Positions 1 through 10,890 of a DNA stretch of 28,275 nt are shown here, one piece after another. The translations under genes and the position numbers were made by a program. Source of the stretch: Priapulus caudatus. Its lineage: Eukaryota; Priapulida; Priapulimorpha; Priapulimorphida; Priapulidae. Under the pieces are notes generated by a model. The model was given only the letters and a program-made list of their open reading frames with translations, was not told where the DNA came from and did not search any database. The stretch's first letter is position 1; each line of letters begins with the position of its first letter. The DNA lies in contig NW_014578023.1 in the NCBI RefSeq assembly GCF_000485595.1, forward strand, positions 77,419 to 105,693. Direction: 5' to 3'.

Positions 1-1439
1 ATAGGCTTAGGCTATACCAATAGTGAGTTCCACTCCACGCAATTATGTTGCTACTTTCAGACTGTGTGCCCCGGTGGCCATTGCGAGCGCGCAGAATCTA
101 TTAATCCTGTCAGATATCTACATATTTCTCAAGGCAATAACATATTCCTGAAAAAGTTGTTTCAACAGGCCCATATTAACTCGTTACCGACACTGTCAGA
201 TATGTGCACAGATCGCACGAATGCTCAACCTAACATAACCTAGCTGAAGCTGACACGTAACAACTAACTCAATCATTAACAACTCTCGGTAAAACACAAC
301 AACAAGGAGAAATCGATGCAGGGCGAGCAACCTGCGTTGACCTTTCTTTCTTCGGAGATAATGCACTTTGTCACATTGTAACAATAGAAACGCCCCGGGG
401 TTCGATCGTGACTTCTTTCATCTGTGAGATGAAGGTTTTTTTTATTTTGTCCGACGATCGACTGTTTTACGTAATTAGCAATACTGTATAAAAAACTAGT
501 TGTTTTAAGTCATTTATAGTTTCAATCTAGTTTATCCAGTTTTGGTTAAAGTAATCATGCGCATGCCACACTAGGTATCTCGATCCGGTATATTCATTCT
601 AAAGAACAAATCTTCCTACTCTCTCAGGTTTGGGCCCAACCCCCCCGCCGTCCTCCATTCTATCAGTGGGAATTACAATCAGGGTGGAACTAAAAATTCC
701 GGAAGGGAAAAGAGGGGAGAAAATCCAGACTCACTGAAGCCACCCCTCGGATCCTCTCTCCACCCTCAACAACAATAACAATAACAATAACAATACAGTC
801 TGGGTGATGTGTGTGCGGCAACGTCTGTCGCACATATGATAACATGAGACGATTCCATCCTTTCTCGCACATACGCGCCACAACAAATGACTACTCAGAA
901 TTACTTTTCACGTATCTTAACAATGAATCGTTCGTTCATCAGTGTGCATCTGGGCACGATTTTGCGTCACGCGCGCGGTTTTCCAGCCAACCGAGTTTTC
1001 TTTCCAGCGTCGCGCGACAGAACCCGACCCATCTTCCCTCTCCCTCCGCAACGCACGGCACTCTATACGCAAAGCGATAACATTTCCAAAAATTGAAATT
1101 CGACAAACACACGCCTACAGCTTTCTCTGGATTCCGATCGATACTCTCTGCAAAACATCATCTTCGCGAGTAAAAAAAAGAGGCAAGCAGACTGGTTGGT
1201 ATCAGTACCAGACAGACATAGAGACATAGAGAGAGAGAGGATGGGGAGTATCGATTCGAGAGGATTAGACCGCACATCGTAGTTGCCCGCCTGCCTGCCT
1301 GTTTACCATCGTGTCTTTTTCCGCCCGCCAGCATTTCAATGTAACTGCGGGGAAAAGTGAAAGCGGGAAAGGGATGAGGGCGGAAGAAAGGAAGGAATTA
1401 AAGTGGCGAAACTCCGTCATAGAAACTCGACATAGTTTC
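1..1439. other. Non-coding stretch, no gene recognised
   Basis: Short frames on both strands show no domain-like sequence. There is an (AATAAC)n microsatellite at about 768-795 and a GAGAGA run near 1227-1240. Composition shifts to more CpG after about 940. It could hold distal regulatory sequence or UTR of a gene off the left edge. Confidence 0.5.
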
Positions 1440-1700
1440 CGATGAGAGAGAAGTCACAGACTCTCTCCAGTTACATCCACCATGGCATCGCGTTACACCA
1501 AGCACCGCGAGACTGCAGAATCACTCTGAAACCCTGCTCCCACGCAGTTGCCATGGCAATCCGGGGTCCATTTCCAAGGCTTCGGCGCGAAAGCGGAGTT
1601 TGTTGGAAATGAAAATGAGTTTGTGAAATCGCGCGTGCCCCGCTCCTGCCCCCCCCCCTCCCCGCCACGGCGCCAGCTATTTTTGATCGAGTTTTGAAAT
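1440..1700. promoter_or_regulatory. Promoter-like patch with X-box (RFX) and E2F motifs
   Basis: This patch is richer in GC and CpG than its surroundings. A palindromic X-box half-site pair, GTTGCCATGGCAAT, lies at 1547-1560 and closely matches the RFX consensus. The minus strand at 1584-1592 reads TTTCGCGCC, a consensus E2F site. A C-rich run follows at 1650. No coding exon is recognised on either side, so the target gene is unknown or outside the window. Confidence 0.4.
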
Positions 1701-1874
1701 GCTGCCCGTTCGTCTGGTTTTACCCGTCGCCCCCTTTCTCTCTCTCGTTCAGCAGAAACCCTCAAACGGGTATACGAAACTACTACTGAGACTAACCGAC
1801 ATCCACGCATTTCGTAAAAGCTATGCGTGCGAAAGAACCAAGATTACGTATCAGCGTTCGATCAGCCAACATCC

Positions 1875-1955
1875 AGGCTCTCACGCTCACACGTGCGCGC
1901 ACGCACACACGCAGCACACGCACGCACGCACACACGCAGCCCACGCACGCACACA
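1875..1955. repeat. CA/CACG-rich microsatellite
   Basis: An imperfect array of CACACACG, CACGCACG and CACGCAGC words. The apparent ORFs here in several frames are translations of this repeat. Confidence 0.8.
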
Positions 1956-2086
1956 GAACAGCAGTAGAAATCACGACCACATCAACATACGCACAAGTAG
2001 CATCTCTACACACAGTCACCGCACGCACCAGTTTTACGACAGCGAAACACTTTTATAACTCCCTTAGGCATCGACAGACAAGAACT

Positions 2087-2525
2087 AGTAGGAGGAGAGA
2101 TAAGTAGAGACACAGGGAGAGAGAGAGACAGGGAGAGAGAAAGAGAGAGAGAGGGGTAGAGAAAGGGAGAGGAAGGAGAGAGAGAGAGAGGGGGGTCGAG
2201 AAAGGGAGAGGAGGGAGAGAGAGATATGGAGAGAGAGAAAGAGAAGAGAGTTAATGAGAAGAGAAAGAGAGGAGATGGGAGAGGAGAGGCGGACGCAGGA
2301 GAGGAGAGAGAGGAGAGAGGGAGAGAGGGAAGAGAGAGGGAGAGGGAGGGGAGAGTGGAGAGGAGCAGGGAGAGGGAGGAGGGAGAGGGGCAGAGGGAGA
2401 AGGAGCAAGGGAGAGCGGAGAGGGAGAGCGGAGCAGGGAGATGGGAGTAGGAGAGAGGAGAGAGAGAGAGACGAGGAGAGAAGAGAGAGGCGAGAGAGAG
2501 ACTGAGAGAGAGAGAGAGAGAGAGG
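2087..2525. repeat. GA-rich purine tract
   Basis: About 440 bases of nearly pure purine on the plus strand, mostly GAGA with GGGA interruptions. It ends in a perfect (GA)n run near 2500-2523. The reverse strand gives a Ser/Leu-rich 179-codon frame, an artefact of the repeat. Such tracts can form triplex DNA. Confidence 0.9.
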
Positions 2526-2603
2526 CCTAGAGGCTAATAGAAGACGGGCCGAGAGTAAATCAATAGAACATGTATATATTCTAAGGCAGCACAATGAAGA
2601 CCA

Positions 2604-3312
2604 GGGGCCCGGTGTCAGAAACAAATTAGTCTTAACATTAACCTTAACATTAACTTTTTCTCTTAGAGCGTTGACAGAAACTTCGTAAAGTTAGGAGAAT
2701 TAAAAATTCTCGTAACTTTTCTCTTTTAGATCCTAGACCCTCCCTTAACTTTAATATTAAGATGAAAATAACACATTTAGACTAAGAATTACAATTATAG
2801 TGATATTATATTTTATATTAATGAGTAATATCATGTGTTTTTCTTGAAAAACACGTCAAAATCTACACGTCATTATCTACCGATCGTGAAGCAAAACAAA
2901 AGTGTCAAAACATTTACAAATGCCGTATGGCATTTCATTTGTTCTCTTGTTTTAAATACTTTTGCACTGACCACACGACTCTCGCGTCTCGTTGCTACAG
3001 TGTGAGAATTTGTCTTGTTGTGCAGAATAAATTCAAGACCGTGTCGTTTTTCATCAAATATTATTTATATGTGGTTAGCCATCATGATATGCATAAATTA
3101 CTGTGATGTACAATAAATGTGTATTAATTTGAATTTTGTGATCGATTCCCATCCAATCAGCAGCCTTGTGATGAAGTTCCTGTTATCGTAAGTTTTCACT
3201 TAAGTAAGTTTAGTTACGATAGGTTTCTGTCAACGCTATTAACTTTTCTCTTAACATTAACATTAGTCTTAAAATTAATCGCAACTTTACTAAGTTTCTG
3301 ACAACGGGCCCC
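2604..3312. mobile_element. Non-autonomous DNA transposon with GGGGCCCG...GTCAGAAAC inverted ends
   Basis: The left end GGGGCCCGGTGTCAGAAAC and the reverse complement of the right end GGGGCCCGTTGTCAGAAAC match, with sequence similarity extending inward through TTAACATTAA-rich segments and a second GTTGACAGAAAC block in both arms. The 709-base interior is AT-rich and has no transposase frame. CCAGG overlaps both outer junctions, but the G/C run makes the target duplication ambiguous. It is MITE-like and its superfamily is not resolved. Confidence 0.8.
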
Positions 3313-3558
3313 AGGCTGACATGTGCCGTACTGCGAATCCTTCACAGCAAGCGAACTCGGCGGATACATGAAAGCAAACTGGGAATATCGATCGATGCTT
3401 TGATGTAACTAATTGAAATGCACAGGTAAGTTTATATAATGACATCCTTCGATTCGCGGCAGCATGGTTATGACGATTTACTCTCCACTCGAGCTAACTC
3501 ATGTGTGCACAAATTCCAGGGAGTTTACTCAGTCGGCTCTTATTCAGAATGGGGCCCG

Positions 3559-3915
3559 TACGCACATACGCACGCACGCACGCACACACGTACGTACGTA
3601 CGCACGCACACACGTACGTACGTACCCACGCACACACGCACGTACGTACGCACGCACAGCACACACGCACAGCACACACGGACACGCACGCACGCACACA
3701 CGCACGTACGCACGTACGCACGTACGTACGCACGCACAGCACACACGCACAGCACACACGGACACGCACGCACGCACACACGCACGTACGCACGTACGCA
3801 CGTACGCACGTACGTACGCACGCACAGCACACACGGACACGCACGCACGCACGTACGCACACACGTATGCACACACGCACGTACGCATGCACGCACACAC
3901 ACACACACATACAGG
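3559..3915. repeat. CACG/TACG satellite with 80-base higher-order unit
   Basis: A dense array of CACG, TACG and CACACACG words. A longer unit containing CACGCACAGC and CACACGGACACG recurs with an 80-base offset (ending 3660, 3740), then an 88-base offset (3828). All six frames are open because the array lacks stop words, giving Arg-Thr-His or Cys-Val-Arg repeats with no coding meaning. Confidence 0.9.
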
Positions 3916-5743
3916 TCAGTATATGGATGAATAAATAACCAGACATGCAGACAGTTAAATACATACATTCATCAGTCCGCACAAACCTTTGGGTTTATTT
4001 CCATGGAACATTTGCACACACATAGTTATTCGGCATGAAAGAGGAGTCCCCCATGCACGTGAATTCATGTTGCACTACAACTCTGTCTCTGCATACAAAC
4101 ATTTACAGCACACTCGCCTGTATTCTCATTTCAAAACCTAAAACAACTCGTCCGTGTTCATAGTAATCAATAGGCTAGCATCTCTGATGGGACAAGGAAG
4201 CAGCATTAAGCACCACCACCACGGCAGTGGCCGTGTTTTCATTTGTTTTGGTATGTTGTTGTGTTCATGTATCGTACTAAAGCACCATCTTTATAACAGG
4301 CCATGCAAAACTCTGTACGCAGCAAAATTTATCAAACGATAAACATCTTACTGTGAAGTTAACCAAGCTCTCTACAACATACATTTCTTTGCTTGTGCGT
4401 AACACCACATAACTGTTTGGCATGGGTTAATACTCCACTAATTGTAGATTATTCGCCAACATGCACCCACATTACAAAACATTCAATTCTGTTAAATTAC
4501 CTTACAACTAGCATAGTTTTTGATACGAAATTATACTACAAGGTCTATATAATTGAAATTCAAGCCAATACTGCCCTTTAAACGGCGTACTTGTATAAAA
4601 CTGATGTGAATCTCCGTTGCAACAACTACAGAAAGCCAGCAGCAGCAACGCCACCTATATGTATAAAATATCATGAAACCAAGAAAGGCTCTAGAGATTT
4701 CAATTTATCTTCACGGACACTGCATCAATCAATACCTGAGATACTTTTCGTCACATGACGCAATCTCTAGACATTCTAGACGTGCCGGGTGTATTGTATC
4801 CACAACTTATCAAGCTTAATACGTAGTCTGTCATAGAAGAATAGCAAAACACTCAACAGTTGCTCAACGCTCAAACTATGGATTTGCACTCTACCTTGGA
4901 GTAATCAATCATTCTGACATTCAATCAGTCAGAAACTCAGAATGATTACTCCAAGACTCTACAAACTGTTATTGTTGTGTAACTAGGACAGGCTAACAGC
5001 CATTAAACACACTTAATTTACCATGCTGATTTAATAAATCAGAATATGTAGTCGTTAGACACCGTTTCTCATGACTAAATATTACTATGAATAATTCTGT
5101 AAACAGTGGAACTTACCAATGAGAATGATGAAATGGGAAATTCCCTCAAAATAAGAGAGTCCTGTTAATTGCCCTGTAAAACTTGTCTTGTTTATTCTCA
5201 CTTTTTATATCTTGAAAAATAGAATAAAAATATAAGTTAGCAGTATAATAAATGAATAGTTCACTATAATTGAAGAAATAGTACAATATTAACAGCTCAA
5301 CTACACACAGGGAGGGTTTTAAATCATTTAAAATATTTTTCCGGACCATATAGGATAGCTCTGGGTACACTTTGTCATAAAGTACAATGCTATTGCTAAT
5401 ATAAATGAGATGTGCCTGAAACAACATTAATCTTAGCATCTTAAAATCTTGGCACTAAATGGCAGATGTGGAAACAAGATATTTAAATGCTGCATCATGG
5501 ACATGACCATGTTTCTAGCAGCTAGTTTGTAAGCCAAACATAAATGGTACCCTGTGTGCGATAACACTGTCTTAACCTGACTACAATAATACCAGTAACA
5601 CTTACTGCAGCCAAGGTTCATAATAACAAATTCTAGACTTAATTATGGCCTTGATTTTATATGTCAGTTTTGATTAAACTTCATCATCTGATAAGAGGAT
5701 CAGATTTAAAGATTACATTAGTACTTTGCCACGCAGGATATTC
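3916..5743. other. Gene-free AT-rich stretch
   Basis: No exon or ORF with recognisable content was found. The only distinct structure is the inverted repeat at 4895-4955. AT-rich single-copy-looking DNA fills the rest. Confidence 0.5.
4895..4955. repeat. Short inverted repeat (19-base arms)
   Basis: CTTGGAGTAATC...ATTCTGA (4895-4917) pairs with TCAGAATGATTACTCCAAG (4937-4955). The match is perfect apart from a 4-base AATC insertion in the left arm. It would form a hairpin with a loop of about 19 bases. Confidence 0.75.
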
Positions 5744-6251
5744 ACCATATTTACTGGTGTATAAGTCGCATCCGTGTATCAGTCACACCCCATATTTTTC
5801 CTTAAAAAGTTGGTAAAAAACTTTTATAATCGAAATTTACATAGAAGATGAGACTACAAGGGCCAAGGAGCATTTCAAATTACATTACATGTTTACTATT
5901 ATTAGTGGATTTGGACAATTCCTCTGAGTAAATGAGCAGTTATCCCTGACTGATCAATTAAAATTATTAATAATAATTATGAAACCAGTCCGCAAGCTCA
6001 AAAGACCAGACCTAGAATAACTTTTCCGGGATTAGTTTTCAAATATTGAAAAGTACGGTAATTTATTCAAGATGCCTGCGCCCATATGCAATATGCGCTC
6101 GCGTGCTGCGGCATTTATAATAACGGCTGGTTCCGATAATGATGACATTCCTTGCACAAGATTTCTTAGCCTCATGTATAAGTCGCACTCACTAATTTTG
6201 TTGTTGAAGTTGTGTACACAAATGTGAGACTTATACACTAGTAAATATGGT
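5744..6251. mobile_element. Non-autonomous TIR element (ACCATATTTACT...TATAAGTC ends)
   Basis: The left end ACCATATTTACTGGTGTATA and the reverse complement of the right end ACCATATTTACTAGTGTATA match over about 24 bases. Another copy of the TGTATAAGTCGCA word lies inside near 6176. It is 508 bases with no transposase. No clear target duplication was seen, so the superfamily is not assigned. Confidence 0.7.
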
Positions 6252-6632
6252 ACATGTTATTATGCCATATGCTGTGTATGACAATGTCAATGACACAGGC
6301 GAGTGATCCATAACAGATACTATTCCTTACCTAATGGAAAACTGTAGCTGGGACAGCAAATGTAGCACATTGGGATCAACCTAGGAATAAATACATATGC
6401 AAGATGTGAGCTTATCTTGCCTTTAGAGATTTTGCCTATCTAAAGTTATGCTGCCTTGAATAGAATGCCTTTCAACTAACCTGAGGAGACTTTCTCTCTA
6501 TTTAGTATCCAGTGATAAGAATCAAATGTCGCTGCAGCTAGGACTAGGTGCAATTACATGCCATAGGGTTTTGCTAGTAGTAGTGCCACCACTACTAGTA
6601 GTGGACAGCCTGGTTTGAAACAATTTTGTAAT
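6252..6632. other. Gene-free spacer
   Basis: AT-rich, no recognisable gene. A perfect 16-base palindrome CCACTACTAGTAGTGG lies near 6588-6603, just outside the large inverted repeat. Confidence 0.4.
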
Positions 6633-6674
6633 GTTTTTTTAGTAGCGTTTTTTTAGTAGCGTTTTTTTAGTAGC
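6633..6674. repeat. 14-base tandem repeat, three copies
   Basis: GTTTTTTTAGTAGC occurs three times in a row at the left tip of the large palindrome. The opposite arm has a single counterpart, so the tandem arose after the palindrome. Confidence 0.85.
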
Positions 6675-6862
6675 AGGTTTTCTCAGTGGTTATTGGTTCG
6701 TTTTATAAGTAGACATTTGAGATAGGTGTAACTCTGGCATGTAACTCTGTATTATATGCATAATTGCATGTACTTGGAACGTGATAAACTGCCCAACCAA
6801 CGTGCATCATACGTGATCATGTAATTTTAACCGGCGCAGCGAGTAGGCCTACTACTGTAGTA

Positions 6863-7222
6863 CCACAGGCACTTGGAGCGTTTCAATAAAATATAATGCT
6901 AAATAAATACGAAATCTATTTACTACCAAAGTCTTAATGTTTTTCTACTCTCTTTCACCTATTATTGCCGACAATGTCCGACATGCCGACGAAATGCCGA
7001 CATAAAAATATACAAAAACATAACTATATATTTATGTGTCAGTGTGCAGCAGCTAGCGTGCGGCAGCCAGCGTGTGTTGCAGATGATCATTTGGACGGCA
7101 TTTACAGGAAATTGTCGGCAATAATAGGTGAAAGAGAGTAGAGAAACATTAAGACTTTGGTAGTAAATAGATTTCGTATTTATTTAGCATTATATTTTAT
7201 TGAAACGCTCCAAGTGCCTGTG
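6863..7222. mobile_element. Inner fold-back element with 110-base inverted arms
   Basis: The arms 6863-6975 and 7112-7222 are nearly identical inverted copies, from ACAGGCACTTGGAGCG to TTATTGCCGACAAT. A 136-base interior between them carries repeated ATGCCGACA words. A more diverged version of the whole unit lies at 8811-9240. It is MITE-like with no coding capacity. Confidence 0.82.
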
Positions 7223-7439
7223 TGTATAGTACCAAGCTAAGCCTAATGTTGACATAGTTTAAGATAATTTGTACGCAGTGGCTACGTGTCCGGAACCGGT
7301 CACCTAGCCTCCAGGCTATGCATTCGGACATCCACTCAAACAGTGATCGCTCGACTCGCGTACACGCATGATTGCGCAACGGAACGCTCTGCTGATTGCC
7401 GAAAATATACAATATATGCACTGCTGCCGTCTATCTTTT

Positions 7440-7610
7440 CATCCGTCCTCTCTCACTCTCTCTCTCTCTCTCACACACGCACAGCTCTCTCTCTCTCGCG
7501 CGCTCTCTCTCTCACACACGCGCGCTCTCTCTCTCTCTCTCTCTCACACACCTCTAGCTCTCTCTCTCTCGCGCGCTCTCTCTCTCACACACGCGCGCTC
7601 TCTCTCTCTC
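7440..7610. repeat. CT microsatellite with 72-base sub-repeat
   Basis: (CT)n is interspersed with CGCGCG and CACACACGCGCG. The AGCTCTCTCTCTCTCGCGCG segment recurs 72 bases apart (about 7483 and 7555). It runs into the run of Ns. Confidence 0.88.
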
Positions 7611-7635
7611 NNNNNNNNNNNNNNNNNNNNNNNNN
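7611..7635. other. Assembly gap of 25 N
   Basis: Twenty-five N characters interrupt the CT repeat, so the true length here is unknown. Any ORF crossing it is meaningless. Confidence 0.99.
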
Positions 7636-7650
7636 GGTATCTGTGACGAT

Positions 7651-7857
7651 GCACAAGGGCGTGCGGGCTATGTGTTGCAGCGTGATTTAACGCGTGTTGA
7701 AGTGAAGTTATTTAGGTCAAATCAACATTAAGCGACTGATTGCTGGTACTGTACTGTAGTATACTCAGTACTAGTAGTGAGTACTAGTACTAGTAGTACT
7801 GACAAGTTGTATTTATTAACCATCATTTTATTTATTGAAACGGTCTAAGTGCCTGTG
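7651..7857. repeat. Dispersed repeat, copy 1
   Basis: Runs from GCACAAGGGCGTGCGGGC through CTAGTACT-type words to AACGGTCTAAGTGCCTGTG. The same sequence recurs in direct orientation at 10713-10890 with small indels. The end word resembles the outer end of the inner fold-back element, so they probably share a transposon ancestor. Confidence 0.8.
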
Positions 7858-8299
7858 AGCCACAAGTTCCCTTCTCGCTTACTAGGGCCTACGTTCCTAC
7901 GACGTGTAACAGTCGGAGAGCCTGGTCGGTTTAGTCCCCGACATGACATTGTATAGTACGGACTACGGATTGAAATTTAATTATGAAATTTTACACGGAA
8001 GTACTGATATTGTCATTATTGATAGTGATAAGTTGTATCACACCTACTAGTACTAGCTCTAGTAGTCGTAAGTAGTAACTAGTATTAGTAACTATAGCCC
8101 GCGTACAGTTACTAGAGCTATATCCTACCTAGGCCTACTTACGAAGTTACGTGTAATACAAATTAGGCCGTGCTACCGGACGGTTCGCGACAAGAGCCGC
8201 GTTAGGCTACGAGTCCCAGACGTCACTCACCACAGTGATCTTGCGACACGTACACGATGATATGCGCAACCGGCGACATTCTGCTGATGGCCGAGTGTG

Positions 8300-8512
8300 T
8301 GTGATGCGTGAGAAGACGAGAGAGGAGAGAGAGAGAGAGAGAGAGGGAATCGTGTATGTGTGTGTGTATGCGTGAGAGAGAGAGAGAGAGATTAGAGAGA
8401 GAGAGAGATAGACGAGAGAGAGAGAGGAGCGAGCTAAGGTGTGTGAGAGGATAGGGCCTGGCGAGCAGAGAGACGAGGCGTGAGTGCGCGTGGTTGAGAG
8501 AGAGAGAGAGTA
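8300..8512. repeat. GA microsatellites inside the palindrome
   Basis: Several (GA)n runs separated by short unique words. They mirror the CT tract at 7440-7610 on the opposite arm. Translations of either strand give Ser/Leu-rich artefact frames. Confidence 0.85.
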
Positions 8513-9562
8513 AGGAGATACCCGCGGAAGTGAATTTGTACTCCCCTATGAGGAGTAGCGTACGAACAAGATAGAACGCAGCAGTGCATATATTGTAGAT
8601 TCGGCAATCAGCAGAGCGTTCCGAATTGCCATATTCATGCTGTGCTCGCCTCATAGTACAATCGAGCCCGCTAACATTCTTTGAGATGCGAATTGTCCGA
8701 CCCATAGACCGGGAGAGCTTAGGTGACGGATAACGGACACGTAGCGCCAGCTGCGTAAAATATCTTTAAACTACCTGCCAACATGTAGCTTTGCTTGCTT
8801 ACCTCATACACACAGGCACTTGGGCGTTATTGAGATAATAAAAATCCCATTATATGCTAATTATAGTGACTACTAAAGTCTTATATATAACCAAAGTCTT
8901 AACTGTTTCTTCTAACTCATCTTTCAACCTATTAATTTGGCGGACATTTCCTGTAAATGCCGTCCAATGCATCGATCGCCTGCCCAACACACCAGTGCTG
9001 GCTCTGCACTCCGAAGACGCTAAAGTAGCTGCTAGGCACACTGACACTAAATTATGCCGTTATAGTTATGTGAGTTTGTTATTTTTTATGTCGTCATTTC
9101 GTCGGCCACTGCTCCTGGACATATTGCGGCAATAATAGGAGTCTGAGAAAGAGAGTAGTGAAAAATATTCATATGACCTTTATGGTTTAATCGATAAGAC
9201 TATAAGATTTCGAGCTTTTAACGTTTGATTCCCATTTCTATTTTATTGATAGCGCTCCTCTCTCATAAATAGTTCGCTCACGTTCGAGTACTCTGCACCA
9301 GTAAGTTAGTCAGAGCTCTATTCTTTACAGTCCTGCGCGGTTAAAATACATGGATCCAGACTCGTACATGATGTACTAAATTAAATTGTCGGCTTGATGC
9401 CTTGGGCGGGGTTTATCACGTTCCAAGTACATGCAATGTATGCACTATATATACCTAGAAGTTACTATGTGTCCAGAGGTTTACACCTATCCCTCCCAAA
9501 TGTCTACTTCATAAAACAGACACCAACTAGACCACTGAGCAAAACCTGCTACTAAAAAAAAC

Positions 9563-10667
9563 CGTACTGAATGATTTACAACTTGATAAGAGCTAGCATA
9601 GCCGCGCGGCTAACTATGTTCTATTACAAATACGCATGTACACCATAGATTTTGAGTTTATCTCCAAAATCACTAGATAGTCCCTTTCGTCTATGTCCTT
9701 AATCTAACTACCTATGTAAGTTACTATTGGTGAAGTGCGAGTAATGGTCCGAATCTCAGTTCATTTAATCTTACCTAGCCGGCAGCAGAATTGCCTACTT
9801 GATCCCATTTTTTCGGTGCTGGCATATACGTCACAATATAGGTGCGTGCCAAACATAACCCGCAAGGCTTCCTTTATGAGCATGTCAATTGCACGGCTAG
9901 TCCTTAGCTGCAGCGACATTTGTTTTAACTTAGCGACCTCGTGGGATGCTCATCCTCTAGTAATAAGAGAGAAAGCGTCCTCATCCTCAGGTTAAGCTCA
10001 TGCGAGACAGGCAGTGAATTGCTCGCCTATTTCCGCACGTAAGACTTCCCGAGCTTGATAACCTTATAACTAGTAATATGTAGGCTTAGCAAATACATAC
10101 TAAAAGGTCTAACAGAAATAAGTTCAAACACTCTAATTGCGTAATATATTTGCTATATATAATTCATCTTATGCTGATTGAATACCTCACATGTGCTACA
10201 TTACTGCACTTGTTCACCCAGTACTTAACTTGATTTTATTTTACAATCATGCCAGTGAGTCAGTCAATAGTAATACTATGTCTACTAGTGGATCAACTCG
10301 CCGCTGGTTCATTGACATTGATCTATACACAGGCATATGGCATAATAACATGTACCCTATCTTACTAGTGTGCATTCTCTAAAAGTACACTATTATAATT
10401 TGACATAACAAATACACTACTTCTCAAACAACAAATAAGTGAGTATCAGACGCAGACTTATAACATTGGGCTAAGAAAAATTCTTTATGTGCACTTTAAA
10501 TATGTGCGAAGAGTCAGCGCGAGTAATCGATTAGATCTCCATCTCCAGTTAACGCGTTATTATGCTCAGCATAAATGACCGTGCATGCACCGTATAACTG
10601 TGCGGTCTCATCATTGATAGAATAGAGCATTAACGACGAATCCCATCATTATGGCGCAGGCATCTTT
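9563..10667. other. Gene-free stretch between repeat clusters
   Basis: Short frames only, with no recognised exon. No inverted or tandem structure longer than a few words was seen. Confidence 0.45.
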
Positions 10668-10706
10668 AAATACACAGTAGGTTAGAGTCTAACCTACTGT
10701 GTATTT
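10668..10706. repeat. Perfect 39-base palindrome
   Basis: AAATACACAGTAGGTTAGA is followed by one G and then its exact reverse complement. It lies directly before the dispersed repeat copy at 10713, as if at an insertion edge. Confidence 0.92.
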
Positions 10707-10712
10707 GTGCAT

Positions 10713-10890
10713 GCACAATGGCGTGCGGGCTATGGGTTGCATCGGTGTATTTAACGGTGTTGAAGTGAAGTTATTAGGTCAAATCAAACATTAAGACTAT
10801 TGCTGGTACTGTAGTACTAGTACTAGTAGTACTGACAAGTTGTATTTATTAACCATCATTTTATTATTGAAACGGTCCAAGTGCCTGTGT
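10713..10890. repeat. Dispersed repeat, copy 2
   Basis: Direct-orientation relative of 7651-7857: GCACAATGGCGTGCGGGC, GTTGAAGTGAAGTTATT, CTGACAAGTTGTATTTATTA and AACGGTCCAAGTGCCTGTG are shared. It is about 30 bases shorter because of small deletions. Confidence 0.82.

Larger units (their letters stand above)
6633..9562. repeat. Large diverged palindrome (fold-back), arms of roughly 1 kb or more
   Basis: The left half (6633 to about 7610) reappears reverse-complemented in the right half (about 8500 to 9562). Matching landmarks are: TTTTTTTAGTAGCAGGTTTT at 6662 against its complement near 9545; AGTAGACATTT at 6710 versus 9507; TACTTGGAACGTGATAAA at 6770 versus 9413; the GCACTTGG...CCTATTA block; and GGAACGCTCTGCTGATTGCC at 7380 versus 8625. 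The arms differ by many substitutions and indels. The central part carries GA/CT microsatellites and the assembly gap. No transposase frame is present. It could be a fold-back transposon, a nested MITE array or an old inverted duplication. Confidence 0.78.

Noticed and set aside
396-420. Possible tRNA B-box (GGTTCGATCG)
   Set aside because: No matching A-box or cloverleaf could be built around it.
2085-2624. 179-codon minus frame of Ser/Leu repeats and plus frames of Arg/Glu repeats
   Set aside because: Translation of a GA tract, with no complex sequence.
3559-3915. CRISPR-like array
   Set aside because: There are no conserved repeats with unique spacers, and the genome is eukaryotic. It is a simple satellite.
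3439-3982. Several overlapping 120-163 codon frames of Thr-His-Arg or Cys-Val-Arg repeats
   Set aside because: All come from the CACG satellite, which has no stop words in any frame.
7286-7690. Plus frames running through the N gap
   Set aside because: They consist of CT microsatellite and unknown bases.
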